DNA from: Streptomyces sp. NBC_01551
GTDB taxonomy: Bacteria; Actinomycetota; Actinomycetes; Streptomycetales; Streptomycetaceae
Direction: 5' to 3'
NCBI RefSeq assembly: GCF_026339935.1
Contig: NZ_JAPEPX010000001.1
Span: 2,214,501 to 2,278,500 of the forward strand
Length of the DNA stretch: 64,000 nucleotides
Shown here: piece by piece, positions 1 to 7,950 of the stretch
Layout: each line of letters begins with the position of its first letter
Numbering within the stretch: the first letter of the stretch is position 1
Made by a program: the position numbers and the translations under genes
Notes under the pieces: model-generated
Databases searched by the model: none
Told to the model about the DNA's origin: nothing
The model's input: the letters and a program-made list of their open reading frames with translations, nothing else

Positions 1-1
1 G

Positions 2-562
2 GCCGGGGACTGCGGGCGCGCCCGCGAGTCCGTACGCGCCGCCCAGGCGGGCCGGCGCGCGGCCCGCTCGCTGGGCTCCCCGAGGCTGCTGTCGCTGCTC
101 GCGCTGCGGGAGGCGGGCGGCTGGGCGGGGCTGGGCGACCGCAGGGCCTGCGAGGAGGCGCTGACCCGGGCGCACACGGAGTTCTCCCGGGGCGGGACGG
201 GCGCCGACCCGGAGTGGATGTCCTTCTTCGGCGAGGCCGAACTGGAGTCCCTGGAGGCGCGCTGCTGGGCGGCGCTCGGCGAACCCGCCCGCGCGGCCCG
301 GCACGCCCGCCGCGCGGCCGACCTCCAGGACCCGCACTTCGCCCGGAACGTGGCCCTCTACACCGCCGAACTGGCCGACAACCTGGCCCACGCCGGCGCC
401 CCCGACGAGGCGGCCTGGGCGGGCGGGCGGGTCCTGGACCTGCTCACCGAGGTGCACTCCACCCGGATCCGGTCGATGCTCTCGTCCACGGCCCGCACCC
501 TGGTCCCCCACCAGCGCTCCCCCCGCGTCGGCGCGTTCCTGACCCGCCACGCGACCGCCTGA
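2..562 (+). CDS. C-terminal part of a probable XRE/TPR-type transcriptional regulator (5' truncated by window)
   Basis: An open frame enters at base 2 and stops at 562, giving about 186 residues. The sequence is Ala/Arg/Leu-rich with repeated helical hairpins (for example ELADNLAHAGAPDEAAWAG), as in the TPR-like C-terminal halves of Streptomyces helix-turn-helix regulators. The DNA-binding half lies outside the window, so the family call rests on the helical repeats and the typical 'VHSTRIRSML' closing segment. The stop is 56 bases from the convergent VOC gene. Confidence 0.6.
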   Translation, partial: AGDCGRARESVRAAQAGRRAARSLGSPRLLSLLALREAGGWAGLGDRRACEEALTRAHTEFSRGGTGADPEWMSFFGEAELESLEARCWAALGEPARAARHARRAADLQDPHFARNVALYTAELADNLAHAGAPDEAAWAGGRVLDLLTEVHSTRIRSMLSSTARTLVPHQRSPRVGAFLTRHATA

Positions 563-618
563 CCGGGCCGGGCCCGGCGCCACGGAGCCTGCGGGCGGGC
601 CGGCGGGACCGGACGCCG

Positions 619-960
619 TCAGACGCCGACGTACTCGTACACCGCGCCGTCGGGGTGCCGCAGGACGGCCCGGCGCCCGTTGGGCGTGTCCGCGGGGGCA
701 CCGATCACCTCGGCCCCGGCGGCCTCGCCCGCCGCCACGACGGCGTCCAGGTCCGCCACGGTCAGCGTGGCCGACACCGCGGCGAACCGCTCCGCGATCC
801 CGTCGGGCCCGGTGAAGAGCAGGAACGGACCGGTGCTCGCCAGCTCCAGCCCCGCGAAGGCGAACCGGGCCGCCGGTTCGCCGGTCAGCTCCTCGTAGAA
901 GGCCACCGCCGCGCCGAGGTCGTCCACCCGCCGCCGGAGCACCACAGAAGTGATCGTCAC
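619..960 (-). CDS. VOC (glyoxalase/bleomycin-resistance fold) family protein
   Basis: 113 residues, the usual length of a single VOC module made of two beta-alpha-beta-beta-beta units. The N-terminus (VTITSVVLRRRVDDLGAAV) and the ends PNGRRAVLRHPDGAVYEY are family hallmarks; the final acidic/tyrosine strand usually carries a metal ligand. I chose the GTG at 960 because it gives the canonical 'TITSV' start; an upstream ATG at 993 would add 11 atypical residues. The substrate is unknown: members include lyases, dioxygenases and drug-binding proteins. Confidence 0.8.
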   Translation of the reverse strand: MTITSVVLRRRVDDLGAAVAFYEELTGEPAARFAFAGLELASTGPFLLFTGPDGIAERFAAVSATLTVADLDAVVAAGEAAGAEVIGAPADTPNGRRAVLRHPDGAVYEYVGV

Positions 961-1026
961 GGCCCCATTCTCACAGCCGCGCCCCGACCCCAACCAGCAG
1001 CCCCCGTACGGGACTTCGGGCCCCGG

Positions 1027-1623
1027 CTACGAGTCCAGGTGCCCGGTGTCGTTCCAGCGCTCCAGCGCGGGGGCGCCGTAGGCCCAGCCCAGCACCGAGA
1101 GGGAGGTCGGCTCCAGGCGGATGCGGGCGCCGAAGGAGACGTCGAAGCCGAGCCAGCGGGCGGCCAGGGTGCGCAGGATGTGGCCGTGGGCGAAGACCAG
1201 GACGTCGCGGTCGGCCGCGCGGGCCCAGGCGACCACCTCGTCCGCGCGGGCGCCGACGTCGGCGACGGACTCCCCGCCGGGGACCCCGTCGCGCCAGATC
1301 AGCCAGCCGGGCCGGACCGCCTGGATCTCGGCCGGGGTCATGCCCTCGTACTCCCCGTAGTCCCACTCCATCAACGCGTCCCACGGCTCCGCCTGCACGC
1401 CGAACCCGGCGAGCTCGCAGCTCTCGCTCGCGCGCACCAGCGGGCTGGTGCGGACCTCGACGCCGGGCAGGCCCTTCCACGGATCGCGCGCCAGCCGCTC
1501 GCCGAGCAGCTTCGCGCCCCGCTTGCCCTCCTCCAGCAGGGGCACGTCGGTGCGTCCGGTGTGCTTGCCGAGCTGGGACCACGCCGTCTGGCCGTGGCGG
1601 GCCAGCAGGATGCGGGGGGCCAT
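1027..1623 (-). CDS. Histidine phosphatase family protein (phosphoglycerate mutase-like)
   Basis: 198 residues. The catalytic RHG motif is at residues 9-11 ([10 protein letters not shown]); the second His lies in the FAHGHILRT segment, and Arg/Glu pocket residues sit in [10 protein letters not shown]. This is the two-His, phosphohistidine-forming superfamily; members remove phosphate from sugars, cobalamin precursors or other small molecules, and the substrate cannot be read here. It is divergent from the PAP2 phosphatase gene across a 135-base intergenic region that holds two palindromes, so the two phosphatases may be co-regulated. Confidence 0.85.
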   Translation of the reverse strand: MAPRILLARHGQTAWSQLGKHTGRTDVPLLEEGKRGAKLLGERLARDPWKGLPGVEVRTSPLVRASESCELAGFGVQAEPWDALMEWDYGEYEGMTPAEIQAVRPGWLIWRDGVPGGESVADVGARADEVVAWARAADRDVLVFAHGHILRTLAARWLGFDVSFGARIRLEPTSLSVLGWAYGAPALERWNDTGHLDS

Positions 1624-1647
1624 GTCAATTCTCCCGGGCCGTGTGGA

Positions 1648-1662
1648 TGCATACGGTATGCA
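1648..1662. promoter_or_regulatory. Palindrome TGCATAC-G-GTATGCA in divergent promoter region
   Basis: Perfect 7-base inverted repeat with a one-base centre, 25 bases upstream of the histidine phosphatase start. The same core (CATAC...GTATG) recurs at 1747-1763, which suggests a shared dimeric repressor. The regulator is not identifiable. Confidence 0.5.
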
Positions 1663-1746
1663 CGGATTCGCGGCTTTCCCTGCGATTCCGTCGTCCGCCC
1701 ATCATCCAACACACGAACACCAGGCAACTCCTCGCACCTCACGCGC

Positions 1747-1763
1747 GTCATACACCGTATGAC
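1747..1763. promoter_or_regulatory. Palindrome GTCATAC-ACC-GTATGAC overlapping the PAP2 start codon
   Basis: Perfect 7-base inverted repeat with a 3-base spacer. The ATG of the PAP2 gene (1759-1761) lies inside the right arm. No purine-rich Shine-Dalgarno precedes this ATG, which fits a leaderless transcript whose start is covered by the operator. Confidence 0.5.
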
Positions 1764-2622
1764 CAAACGGCAGCGGCCTACGCGATGGTGGGCAGAACTG
1801 CTGCTCCTGGGACTCGTCTACGGGGCGTACTCGGGCGGCAGACTCCTCGTACGCGGCGACGTGGCGCTCGCCACGGAGCACGGGCTCGCCATCCTGGACG
1901 TCGAGGGACCGCTCGGCATCGACTTCGAACGCCCGCTCAACCGGCTCTTCTCGGAGACGGGCTGGCTCGGCATACCCGCCGACTTCATATACGCCTCGAT
2001 GCACTACCTCGTCACCCCGGCCGTGCTGCTCTGGATCTACCACCGGCGGCCCGCCCACTACCGCGCCGCCCGCACCTGGCTGGTGGCCTCCACCCTCCTC
2101 GGGCTCGTCGGCTTCAGCCTGATGCCCACCTGCCCGCCCCGGCTGCTCGACGCCGCGCAGGGCTTCACGGACACGATGGCCCAGTACAGCGCCTACGGCT
2201 GGTGGGGCGCCGAGGCCAGCGCCCCGCGGGGGCTCGGGGCACTCACCAACCAGTACGCGGCGATGCCGAGCCTTCACGTCGGATGGGCCCTGTGGTGCGG
2301 GGTCCTGCTGTGGACGCACGGCCGCCGCCCGCTGGTGAAAGCTTTCGGCATCGCGTACCCCACGGTCACCACCCTGGTGGTGATGGGCACGGCCAACCAC
2401 TACTTCCTCGACGCCGCCGCGGGAGCGGCCGTGATGGGCCTCGGTTTCCTGCTCGCGCGCGGCCTCGTGACCCGCGGCTTCGGTACGACAGTCGCCGGTT
2501 TCCGGCGTAAGACCACGATTGTCAGTGGCGGATGGGACACTTCCGCCCGTGAGCTCCTACCCGCCCAGCGGCCCTCCGCAGATCACACCGCAGACGACGA
2601 CACTGCGGCAGCGGCTCGCTGA
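1759..2622 (+). CDS. PAP2 family integral membrane phosphatase
   Basis: 287 residues with about five to six membrane segments (LLLLGLVYGAY; YLVTPAVLLWIYH; LVASTLLGLVGFSLMP; LHVGWALWCGVLLWT; a final segment near VMGLGFLLARGL). Phosphatase motifs are present: PSLHVGW (motif 2 His) and NHYFLDAAAGA (motif 3 His). This is the inositol-phosphorylceramide-synthase-like branch acting on lipid phosphates or phosphatidyl groups. The open frame extends further upstream, but only from this ATG does it look like a membrane protein. Its last ~75 bases overlap the next gene in another frame; that tail is hydrophilic and poorly conserved-looking. Confidence 0.8.
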   Translation: MTKRQRPTRWWAELLLLGLVYGAYSGGRLLVRGDVALATEHGLAILDVEGPLGIDFERPLNRLFSETGWLGIPADFIYASMHYLVTPAVLLWIYHRRPAHYRAARTWLVASTLLGLVGFSLMPTCPPRLLDAAQGFTDTMAQYSAYGWWGAEASAPRGLGALTNQYAAMPSLHVGWALWCGVLLWTHGRRPLVKAFGIAYPTVTTLVVMGTANHYFLDAAAGAAVMGLGFLLARGLVTRGFGTTVAGFRRKTTIVSGGWDTSARELLPAQRPSADHTADDDTAAAAR

Positions 2623-3733
2623 CCTGCGCGGCCCCGCCGTGCCGCCCCGCCCGCTCGACGCCCGGGCGCTGGCGGCGCTCGCCGCCAACCCCGGATGCGG
2701 CAGACGCGCCCTGCTGGACGGCGCCGGAGTGGACAAGACCGCGCTCGCCGCGGCCCTCGGCTCTCCCGCCGCCTTCGGGCAGTCCCAGTTCGCGATCGTC
2801 CGCGGGAACTCCTTCGAGGCCAAGGTCAAGGGCGACGGCGGCGCCGAGCTGCTGCGGCTGGTCCACGCGCGGCTCGACGCCGGTACGGAGCCGCCCGGTC
2901 CCGGGGCCCGCGTCCCCGACCTGACCGCCGCCGGGCCCGAGGGCCGCGCCGCCCGCACCGCGCTCGCGCTGCGCGAGGCGACCGCCGCCGGGGCCGCGGC
3001 CGGCGCCTGGACCCTGCTGGACCACCCGATGCTGGCCCTGGAGGTGGCGGGCTCCCCCGCCTACCTGGAGCCGGACGCCGTCGTGGTGCATCCCGACGGC
3101 CGCTGGACCGTGGTGGAGATCAAGTCGTTCCCGATGATCGACGGGGCCGCCGACGCCGCGAAGGTGGGCGCCGCCGCCCGGCAGGCCGCCGTGTACGTGC
3201 TGGCCCTGGAGAAGACCGCCGAGAAGCTGGACGGCGCCACCGTCGGCCACCAGGTGCTGCTGGTCTGCCCCAAGGACTTCTCCAACCTGCCCACCGCCGC
3301 CGTGGTCGACGTCCGCCGCGAGCGGGCCGTGACCCGGCGCCAGCTGGAGCGGCTGACCCGGGTCGAGGAGCTGGCCGCGGCCCTGCCCGAGGGGCTCAGC
3401 TTCGACCCGGCGCGGCCCTGCGAGGAACTGACCGAGGCCGTCTCCGCCGTCTCCGCCGCATACGCCCCCGAGTGCCTGGCCGCCTGCGAGCTGGCCTTCC
3501 ACTGCCGGGAGCGGGCCCGCGCCGCCGACGAGGTGACCTCGCTGGGCCGTTCCGTACGGGGCGAGCTGGGCGCGCTGACCACCGTCGGGGCGGCGCTCGC
3601 GGCGGCCGCCGGGTGCGGTTCCCCCGACGACCCGACCGCGGCCGCGCTGCACCGGGCGGCCCGGCTGCGCGCCGAGGCCCTGGAGCAGGCCCCCGCCCGC
3701 ATCGCGGCGGAGGAGGCCGAATGTCCCTGCTGA
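2549..3733 (+). CDS. RecB/Cas4/Dna2-type PD-(D/E)XK nuclease with putative 4-Cys Fe-S cluster
   Basis: About 394 residues. Counting from the GTG at 2549, the nuclease core is clear: LEPDAVVV (D176), then VVEIKSF (E190, K192), then RQAAVYVLAL (Q212-x3-Y216), the QxxxY motif of RecB-family nucleases. A lone N-terminal Cys (C50, NPGCGRR) and a late triad C309-x3-C313-x5-C319 resemble the iron staple of Cas4, AddB and Dna2, although the usual first spacing is x2. It is the first gene of an operon: the next ATG lies inside its last codons. The start is uncertain (TTG 2519, GTG 2525 or GTG 2549); 2549 minimises the overlap with the PAP2 gene. No cas genes are nearby. The likely role is DNA end processing with the helicase two genes downstream. 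Confidence 0.72.
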   Translation: MSSYPPSGPPQITPQTTTLRQRLADLRGPAVPPRPLDARALAALAANPGCGRRALLDGAGVDKTALAAALGSPAAFGQSQFAIVRGNSFEAKVKGDGGAELLRLVHARLDAGTEPPGPGARVPDLTAAGPEGRAARTALALREATAAGAAAGAWTLLDHPMLALEVAGSPAYLEPDAVVVHPDGRWTVVEIKSFPMIDGAADAAKVGAAARQAAVYVLALEKTAEKLDGATVGHQVLLVCPKDFSNLPTAAVVDVRRERAVTRRQLERLTRVEELAAALPEGLSFDPARPCEELTEAVSAVSAAYAPECLAACELAFHCRERARAADEVTSLGRSVRGELGALTTVGAALAAAAGCGSPDDPTAAALHRAARLRAEALEQAPARIAAEEAECPC

Positions 3734-5292
3734 CCACCCTGGCCCGGCTGGAGGCCGTCCGCGCGGGGCGGGCGCAGCCGCTGGCGACCGTACGGCACCG
3801 GCATCTGAGCGCCGATCCGCTGGTCTTCGTACCGCTGACGACGGCGGGCGAGGCCGGGGCCCCGCTCGGGGCGATGGTCGGCACCGACCGGCACGACCCG
3901 CGGATCCTCGTCATACCGCAGCCGCGCGACCGGGACCTGCGCTGGGAGTTCCTGGCGGACCTGGCGGAGCGGGTGATGCCGTACATCGACGGGTACGCGG
4001 ACGCCGTGGAGCCGGCCGAGCGGACCGAGACCGACCCGGAGACGGGCAAGCGGGTCAAGGTCGAGACCGAGCTGTGCGTCGACGCGCCGCAGCTGATCGT
4101 GCCGAGCAGGGCCGGCATCGAGTACGTCCGCCTGCTCGGGCGGTCGATGCGGTTCCGCCGGACCGCCGAGGAGGACCCCGACAACCCGTACCCGGCGCCC
4201 ACCCAGGTGCCGCTGCTGGGCCGCTGGTTCACGCACCTGGGCGAGCGCGCCCGGGTGCCGGGCTCCTCGATGCTGCTGTCGGCGACGGACCTGCTGTCCC
4301 GGCACTGGGCGACCGGCCAGAGCAACCTGGAGGACCAGCACCTGCGGGCGCTGCTGGAGTGGATCGACCCCGGTGAGGGGGCGTCCGGCGCCGAGCGGGC
4401 GCTGCGCGTGGAGCTCGGCCGGGACGCGGCCGGCCAGCTGCTGGTCCCGCCCGCCGGTCCCGCCACGGATCCGGCCTTCGACAACAAGCTGCTGGCCCCG
4501 GCGATCGCGAAGTTCGACGCGGCGCGGGCTGCCGAAGCCCGGGACGGGGACGGGCCGCGGTTCGCCGAGCGGGCGATCCGCCGGCTGGTCGTGGACCAGA
4601 TGCAGAGCACCTGGTGGTCGGTGTGGCACGCCCTGGACCTACTGCGCGAGCTGCCGCCCGGGGAGCGGGCCGAGGAGCGCTGGACCCGCGACCGATGGTC
4701 GTACACCGGCCACCGGGACCGGGTCCGAGCGGGCGAACCCCCGCAGCCGCGCCGCGACGACGCGGTGACGGCGGCGCAGAAGCTGGCCACGCGCGAGACC
4801 GAGCAGGTCCGCCTGGACGCCCAGGAGGCGCTGGACGACGCCCTGGTGATGGCGGGCCGGCGGCTGGCGGGCGAGGCGTTCGCCGGTGAGGTCACCGAGG
4901 TCGTCATGGAGTGGACGCAGTCAAAGCGGCCCAGCCCGCGCCCGCTGGTGACGGTGGCGACGGAAGACCGGCCGCAACTGGAGGACGGCGGCGGCGGGAA
5001 GGTGTTCCGCTCGCTGGACGGGCGCCCGCAGGCCGCCGAGTTCGTGCGCTTCGAGGAGGACGGACGGCTGGTGCTGCGGCTGCTCGACAAGATGGGCCGC
5101 GGCCGGGAGCCCGAGCCGGGCTCGGTGCCGGAGAAGGGCGACCGGGTCTGCTGGACGCTGTTCGAGCACGACGCGCGCGGCGGCCCGAAACTGCCCGACC
5201 CGGAGCAGACCCCGTGGACGCACGGCGGACCGCCCGGGCACCTGACCGGCCCCGTCCCGCCCGACCCCGTGACCGCCGAGGACGTGCTGTGA
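3721..5292 (+). CDS. Unrecognised middle protein of nuclease-helicase operon
   Basis: 523 residues; family not recognised. There is no signal peptide or membrane segment. Two recognisable zones: an alpha-helical centre rich in Trp/Arg (MQSTWWSVWHALDLLREL), and a C-terminal region of alternating beta-type segments (EFVRFEEDGRLVLRLLDK; GDRVCWTLFEHDAR) that could form a small barrel. It overlaps the upstream nuclease by 13 bases and the downstream helicase by 4 (GTGA), so the three are translationally coupled. In Dna2/Upf1 enzymes a beta-barrel lies between nuclease and helicase; this protein may supply that part in trans. That is inference from gene order only. Confidence 0.7.
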   Translation: MSLLTTLARLEAVRAGRAQPLATVRHRHLSADPLVFVPLTTAGEAGAPLGAMVGTDRHDPRILVIPQPRDRDLRWEFLADLAERVMPYIDGYADAVEPAERTETDPETGKRVKVETELCVDAPQLIVPSRAGIEYVRLLGRSMRFRRTAEEDPDNPYPAPTQVPLLGRWFTHLGERARVPGSSMLLSATDLLSRHWATGQSNLEDQHLRALLEWIDPGEGASGAERALRVELGRDAAGQLLVPPAGPATDPAFDNKLLAPAIAKFDAARAAEARDGDGPRFAERAIRRLVVDQMQSTWWSVWHALDLLRELPPGERAEERWTRDRWSYTGHRDRVRAGEPPQPRRDDAVTAAQKLATRETEQVRLDAQEALDDALVMAGRRLAGEAFAGEVTEVVMEWTQSKRPSPRPLVTVATEDRPQLEDGGGGKVFRSLDGRPQAAEFVRFEEDGRLVLRLLDKMGRGREPEPGSVPEKGDRVCWTLFEHDARGGPKLPDPEQTPWTHGGPPGHLTGPVPPDPVTAEDVL

Positions 5293-6620
5293 CCTCCTTC
5301 GACCCGGGGGCCGCGGCCGCCCAGGCGACCGCCGCGATCCTGCGCGACACCCTGCACGGGAGCGAGCGGGGTGTCGTCGTCGACTCCCCGCCCGGGGCCG
5401 GCAAGTCCACGCTCGTGGTCCGGGCGGCCCGGGAACTGGCCGCCGCCGGGCGCCGCCTGATGGTGGTGGCGCAGACCAACGCGCAGGTCGACGACCTGGT
5501 GCTGCGGCTCGCCGACAAAGACCCGGAGCTGAAGGTCGGCCGACTGCACAGCAGCGACGGCGACGCGTACGACCCGGCGCTGCGCGAGCTGGCCTCGGTC
5601 ACGCTGTCGGCGAAGCCGGGGGACCTCGCGGAGCTCCCGATCACCATCTCGACCGCGGCGAAGTGGGCCTACGTCAAGGACGTGGAGCCGTGGGAGCACG
5701 CCATCGTCGACGAGGCGTACCAGATGCGTTCGGACGCGCTGCTTGCCGTGGCGGGGCTGTTCGACCGGGCGCTGTTCGTGGGCGATCCGGGGCAGCTGGA
5801 CCCGTTCAGCGTGGTCGGCGCGGAGCAGTGGGCGGGGCTGTCCTACGACCCGTCCGCCTCGGCGGTGTCCACGCTGCTGGCGCACAACCCGCAGCTGCCC
5901 CAGCACCGGCTGCCGGTGTCCTGGCGGCTCCCGGCGACGGCGGCGCCGCTGGTCTCGCGGGCGTTCTACCCGTACACGCAGTTCCGCAGCGGTACGGGTC
6001 CGGGCGAGCGGCGGCTGTCGTACGGGGTCGCGGGCGACGGCTCCGGCCCGGACCGGGTGCTGGACGAGGCGGCCGAGTCGGGCTGGGGTCTGCTGGAGCT
6101 GCCCGCCCGGCACACCCCGCGCACGGACCCGGAGGCGGTACGGGCGGTGGCGCTGGTGGTGCGGCGCGCGCTGGACCGCGGGGCGGTGACGCGGGACGAG
6201 CAGAGCGAGGGCCCGGCCCCGCTGACGGCGGACCGCATCGCCGTCGGCACGGCCCACCGCGACCAGGCGGCCGCGGTCCGCTCGGCGCTGGCCTCGCTGG
6301 GCGTCACCGGGGTCACGGTGGACACCGCGAACCGGCTCCAGGGGCGCGAGTACGACCTCACGGTGGTGCTGCACCCGCTGTCGGGCCGCCCCGACGCGAC
6401 GGCGTTCCACCTGGAGACGGGCCGGCTGTGCGTGCTGGCCTCCCGGCACCGGCACGCCTGCGTGGTGGTGGCCCGGGCGGGCATAGCGGAGCTGCTGGAC
6501 GACCACCCGTCGACGGAGCCGGTGCAACTGGGCGTGACGGTGAAGTTCCCGGACGGGTGGGAGGCCAACCACTCGGTCCTCGCCCACCTGGCGGAACACC
6601 GCGTGCCCTGGCGACCGTGA
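5289..6620 (+). CDS. SF1B (Upf1/Dna2-like) helicase, AAA-type ATPase
   Basis: 443 residues, GTG start overlapping the previous stop. All SF1 motifs can be read: I PPGAGKST (residues 34-41), Ia VVAQTNAQVDDLVLRL, II IVDEAYQ (D141, E142), III FVGDPGQLDPF (165-172), IV VSWRLP, V VDTANRLQGREYDL, VI GRLCVLASRHRHACVVV. The Ia, II and V sequences are of the Upf1/Dna2 type rather than UvrD. It is compact and lacks the inserted barrel/stalk domains, which the upstream gene might provide. The TGA at 6618-6620 is followed, in frame, by 53 open codons and a second copy of the C-terminal tail. Confidence 0.85.
   Translation: MTSFDPGAAAAQATAAILRDTLHGSERGVVVDSPPGAGKSTLVVRAARELAAAGRRLMVVAQTNAQVDDLVLRLADKDPELKVGRLHSSDGDAYDPALRELASVTLSAKPGDLAELPITISTAAKWAYVKDVEPWEHAIVDEAYQMRSDALLAVAGLFDRALFVGDPGQLDPFSVVGAEQWAGLSYDPSASAVSTLLAHNPQLPQHRLPVSWRLPATAAPLVSRAFYPYTQFRSGTGPGERRLSYGVAGDGSGPDRVLDEAAESGWGLLELPARHTPRTDPEAVRAVALVVRRALDRGAVTRDEQSEGPAPLTADRIAVGTAHRDQAAAVRSALASLGVTGVTVDTANRLQGREYDLTVVLHPLSGRPDATAFHLETGRLCVLASRHRHACVVVARAGIAELLDDHPSTEPVQLGVTVKFPDGWEANHSVLAHLAEHRVPWRP
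6548..6607 (+). repeat. Copy 1 of 60-bp direct repeat (end of helicase gene)
   Basis: Encodes PDGWEANHSVLAHLAEHRVP, the helicase C-terminus. Identical over 60 bases to 6710-6769, at an offset of 162 bases (54 codons exactly). Confidence 0.95.
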
Positions 6621-6663
6621 ACCCCGTCGGCCGACGCCGGGGCCACGCGCCCGCGCCCCGATC

Positions 6664-6680
6664 GCCGGACGGAGTCCGGC
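6664..6680 (+). terminator. Short hairpin between the two repeat copies
   Basis: GCCGGAC-GGA-GTCCGGC, a 7-bp stem, no T-tract. It may attenuate the helicase operon or be incidental in such GC-rich DNA. Confidence 0.3.
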
Positions 6681-6709
6681 ACGCCGCCGCAGGCGGCCGA
6701 CGGACACAG

Positions 6710-6769
6710 CCCGGACGGGTGGGAGGCCAACCACTCGGTCCTCGCCCACCTGGCGGAACACCGCGTGCC
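6710..6769 (+). repeat. Copy 2 of 60-bp direct repeat, in frame with the helicase gene
   Basis: Repeats the helicase tail after the stop codon, in the same reading frame; it continues P-W-K-P-stop (TAG at 6779-6781) where copy 1 ends P-W-R-P-stop. The 53 codons from 6621 have no other stop, so a single TGA separates the two ends. Confidence 0.9.
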
Positions 6770-6888
6770 GTGGAAGCCGTAGGCATTCCGGCTCGGCGCC
6801 CGCGCCCCCGGCGGGCGCCCTGCCGCGCCCTTGCGCGGCGTTGGACAATGGACGGTGGCCCGGAATCCGTACCAGCAGGAGGACACGC

Positions 6889-7236
6889 ATGGCAGAGCCC
6901 GAGCGGACCGAGCGGAGGTTGCGGCCCGCGCCGCTGCTCTTCGAGCCCTCGGAGGCGGCCAAGGACCCGGAGCACTTCTTCGACCTGGAGTCGATAGAGG
7001 ACCCGGCCGAGCTGCTGGCGCGCGCGACCGAGCTGGCGCTGGCGTTCCGCGCCGCCGAGGACCGGGCCGTGGAGTTCCAGGCGCTGGCGGCGGCCCAGCT
7101 GGCGGATCCGCGGCGGTTCGACCGGCTGTCCCCCGCCGCGATCGCCGAGCGGGCGGAGTGGACCGAGGACTACGCGCGCCGGATGATCGAGTTCGGCGAG
7201 GACCTGCAACGCGGCCCGGGCCCGGAGGCCTCGTAG
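6889..7236 (+). CDS. Small acidic helical protein, function unknown
   Basis: 115 residues, strongly acidic, predicted helical (PAELLARATELALAFRAAED; AIAERAEWTEDYARRMIEF). I chose the ATG at 6889 because AGGAGG precedes it by 6-7 bases; an ATG at 6841 lacks an RBS. No membrane segment or catalytic motif. It lies 108 bases beyond the duplicated helicase tail and is probably a separate unit. Family not recognised. Confidence 0.7.
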   Translation: MAEPERTERRLRPAPLLFEPSEAAKDPEHFFDLESIEDPAELLARATELALAFRAAEDRAVEFQALAAAQLADPRRFDRLSPAAIAERAEWTEDYARRMIEFGEDLQRGPGPEAS

Positions 7237-7380
7237 GACGACCCCGGCACCGAGGGGGCGGAACGTGACGCGCGCCACATCCGGCATATGCGGCGCGCAA
7301 CATACCCCACCCGCCGGAGCGGTGTCCCGGTTTTGAGTAACTCCACGGATTCGCTGCGCTACGGGCGGTACACCTGGCAT

Positions 7381-7926
7381 ATGACGACCCTGACCGGCTG
7401 CCCCGCCCTCGACGTCCGGCCCACCGCTCCCGCGACGCACGTCACCCCGCCCGGTGCCGCCTGGCTCGCCTCCGCCTCCGCCCAGCCCCGCGACACCCTC
7501 GCGCTCTGGGAGGCCCGGCCCACCGCCCCCGCCGTGCTGCCCTGCGGGACCGCCTTCGACGTCGTCAACGTCCCGCTCGTCCTCGGCCGCCGCATGCTCG
7601 ACCTGCTCTGGTCCGAGGGCCCCGGCTCCGGCCCGGCCGCCGTGCACCGCGGCCGGCTGCTGCTCTTCGCCGCCCCCGGCGCGGCCCACCGGCTGCCCGC
7701 CCTGCTGGCGTGGGAGGAATCGACGGCTCCGGTCGCGGCCCCGCTCTGCCACGGGCTCGGCGACGCCGTCACCGTGCCGCCGCTGGCCGCGGGCCCCGGG
7801 CCGTCCCGCTGGCTGGTGGCCCCCGACGCGCGGACGCCGTGGCTCCCGGGGCCCGAGGCGCTGCTCTGGGCGTTCGTGCGCGCCGCCCGAGCTGCGGATA
7901 TCGATTTTTCCTTCCGCCGGTCCTGA
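7381..7926 (+). CDS. Bifunctional DNA primase/polymerase-like (prim-pol remnant) protein
   Basis: 181 residues. It resembles the truncated prim-pol-type proteins found beside a tRNA-Lys in streptomycetes: ALWEARPTAPAVLPCGTAFDVV followed by a GRLLLFAAPGAAHRLPALLAW stretch and a WLVAPD...PGPEALLWAFVRAA end. The acidic metal-binding triad of active archaeo-eukaryotic primases is not evident, so catalytic activity is doubtful. The ATG at 7381 gives the expected N-terminus; upstream codons are atypical. The gene ends 24 bases before tRNA-Lys. Confidence 0.6.
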   Translation: MTTLTGCPALDVRPTAPATHVTPPGAAWLASASAQPRDTLALWEARPTAPAVLPCGTAFDVVNVPLVLGRRMLDLLWSEGPGSGPAAVHRGRLLLFAAPGAAHRLPALLAWEESTAPVAAPLCHGLGDAVTVPPLAAGPGPSRWLVAPDARTPWLPGPEALLWAFVRAARAADIDFSFRRS

Positions 7927-7950
7927 TGCTAATGTCTTCCTCGTCAGCAA

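Noticed and set aside
214..1758. A long open frame running into the PAP2 gene from upstream
   Set aside because: The stretch before 1759 is Pro/Arg/Gly-rich antisense reading of the VOC and histidine phosphatase genes. Only the part from 1759 looks like a protein.
2549..3733. Cas4 as evidence for a CRISPR locus
   Set aside because: The nuclease motifs are shared by RecB, AddB and Dna2; no other cas gene or array is present, and the helicase partner points to Dna2/RecB-like repair.
3396..6962. Very long minus-strand frame antisense to the nuclease-helicase operon
   Set aside because: Arg/Pro/Ser-rich composition with no domain. It exists because high-GC coding DNA leaves few stops on the opposite strand.
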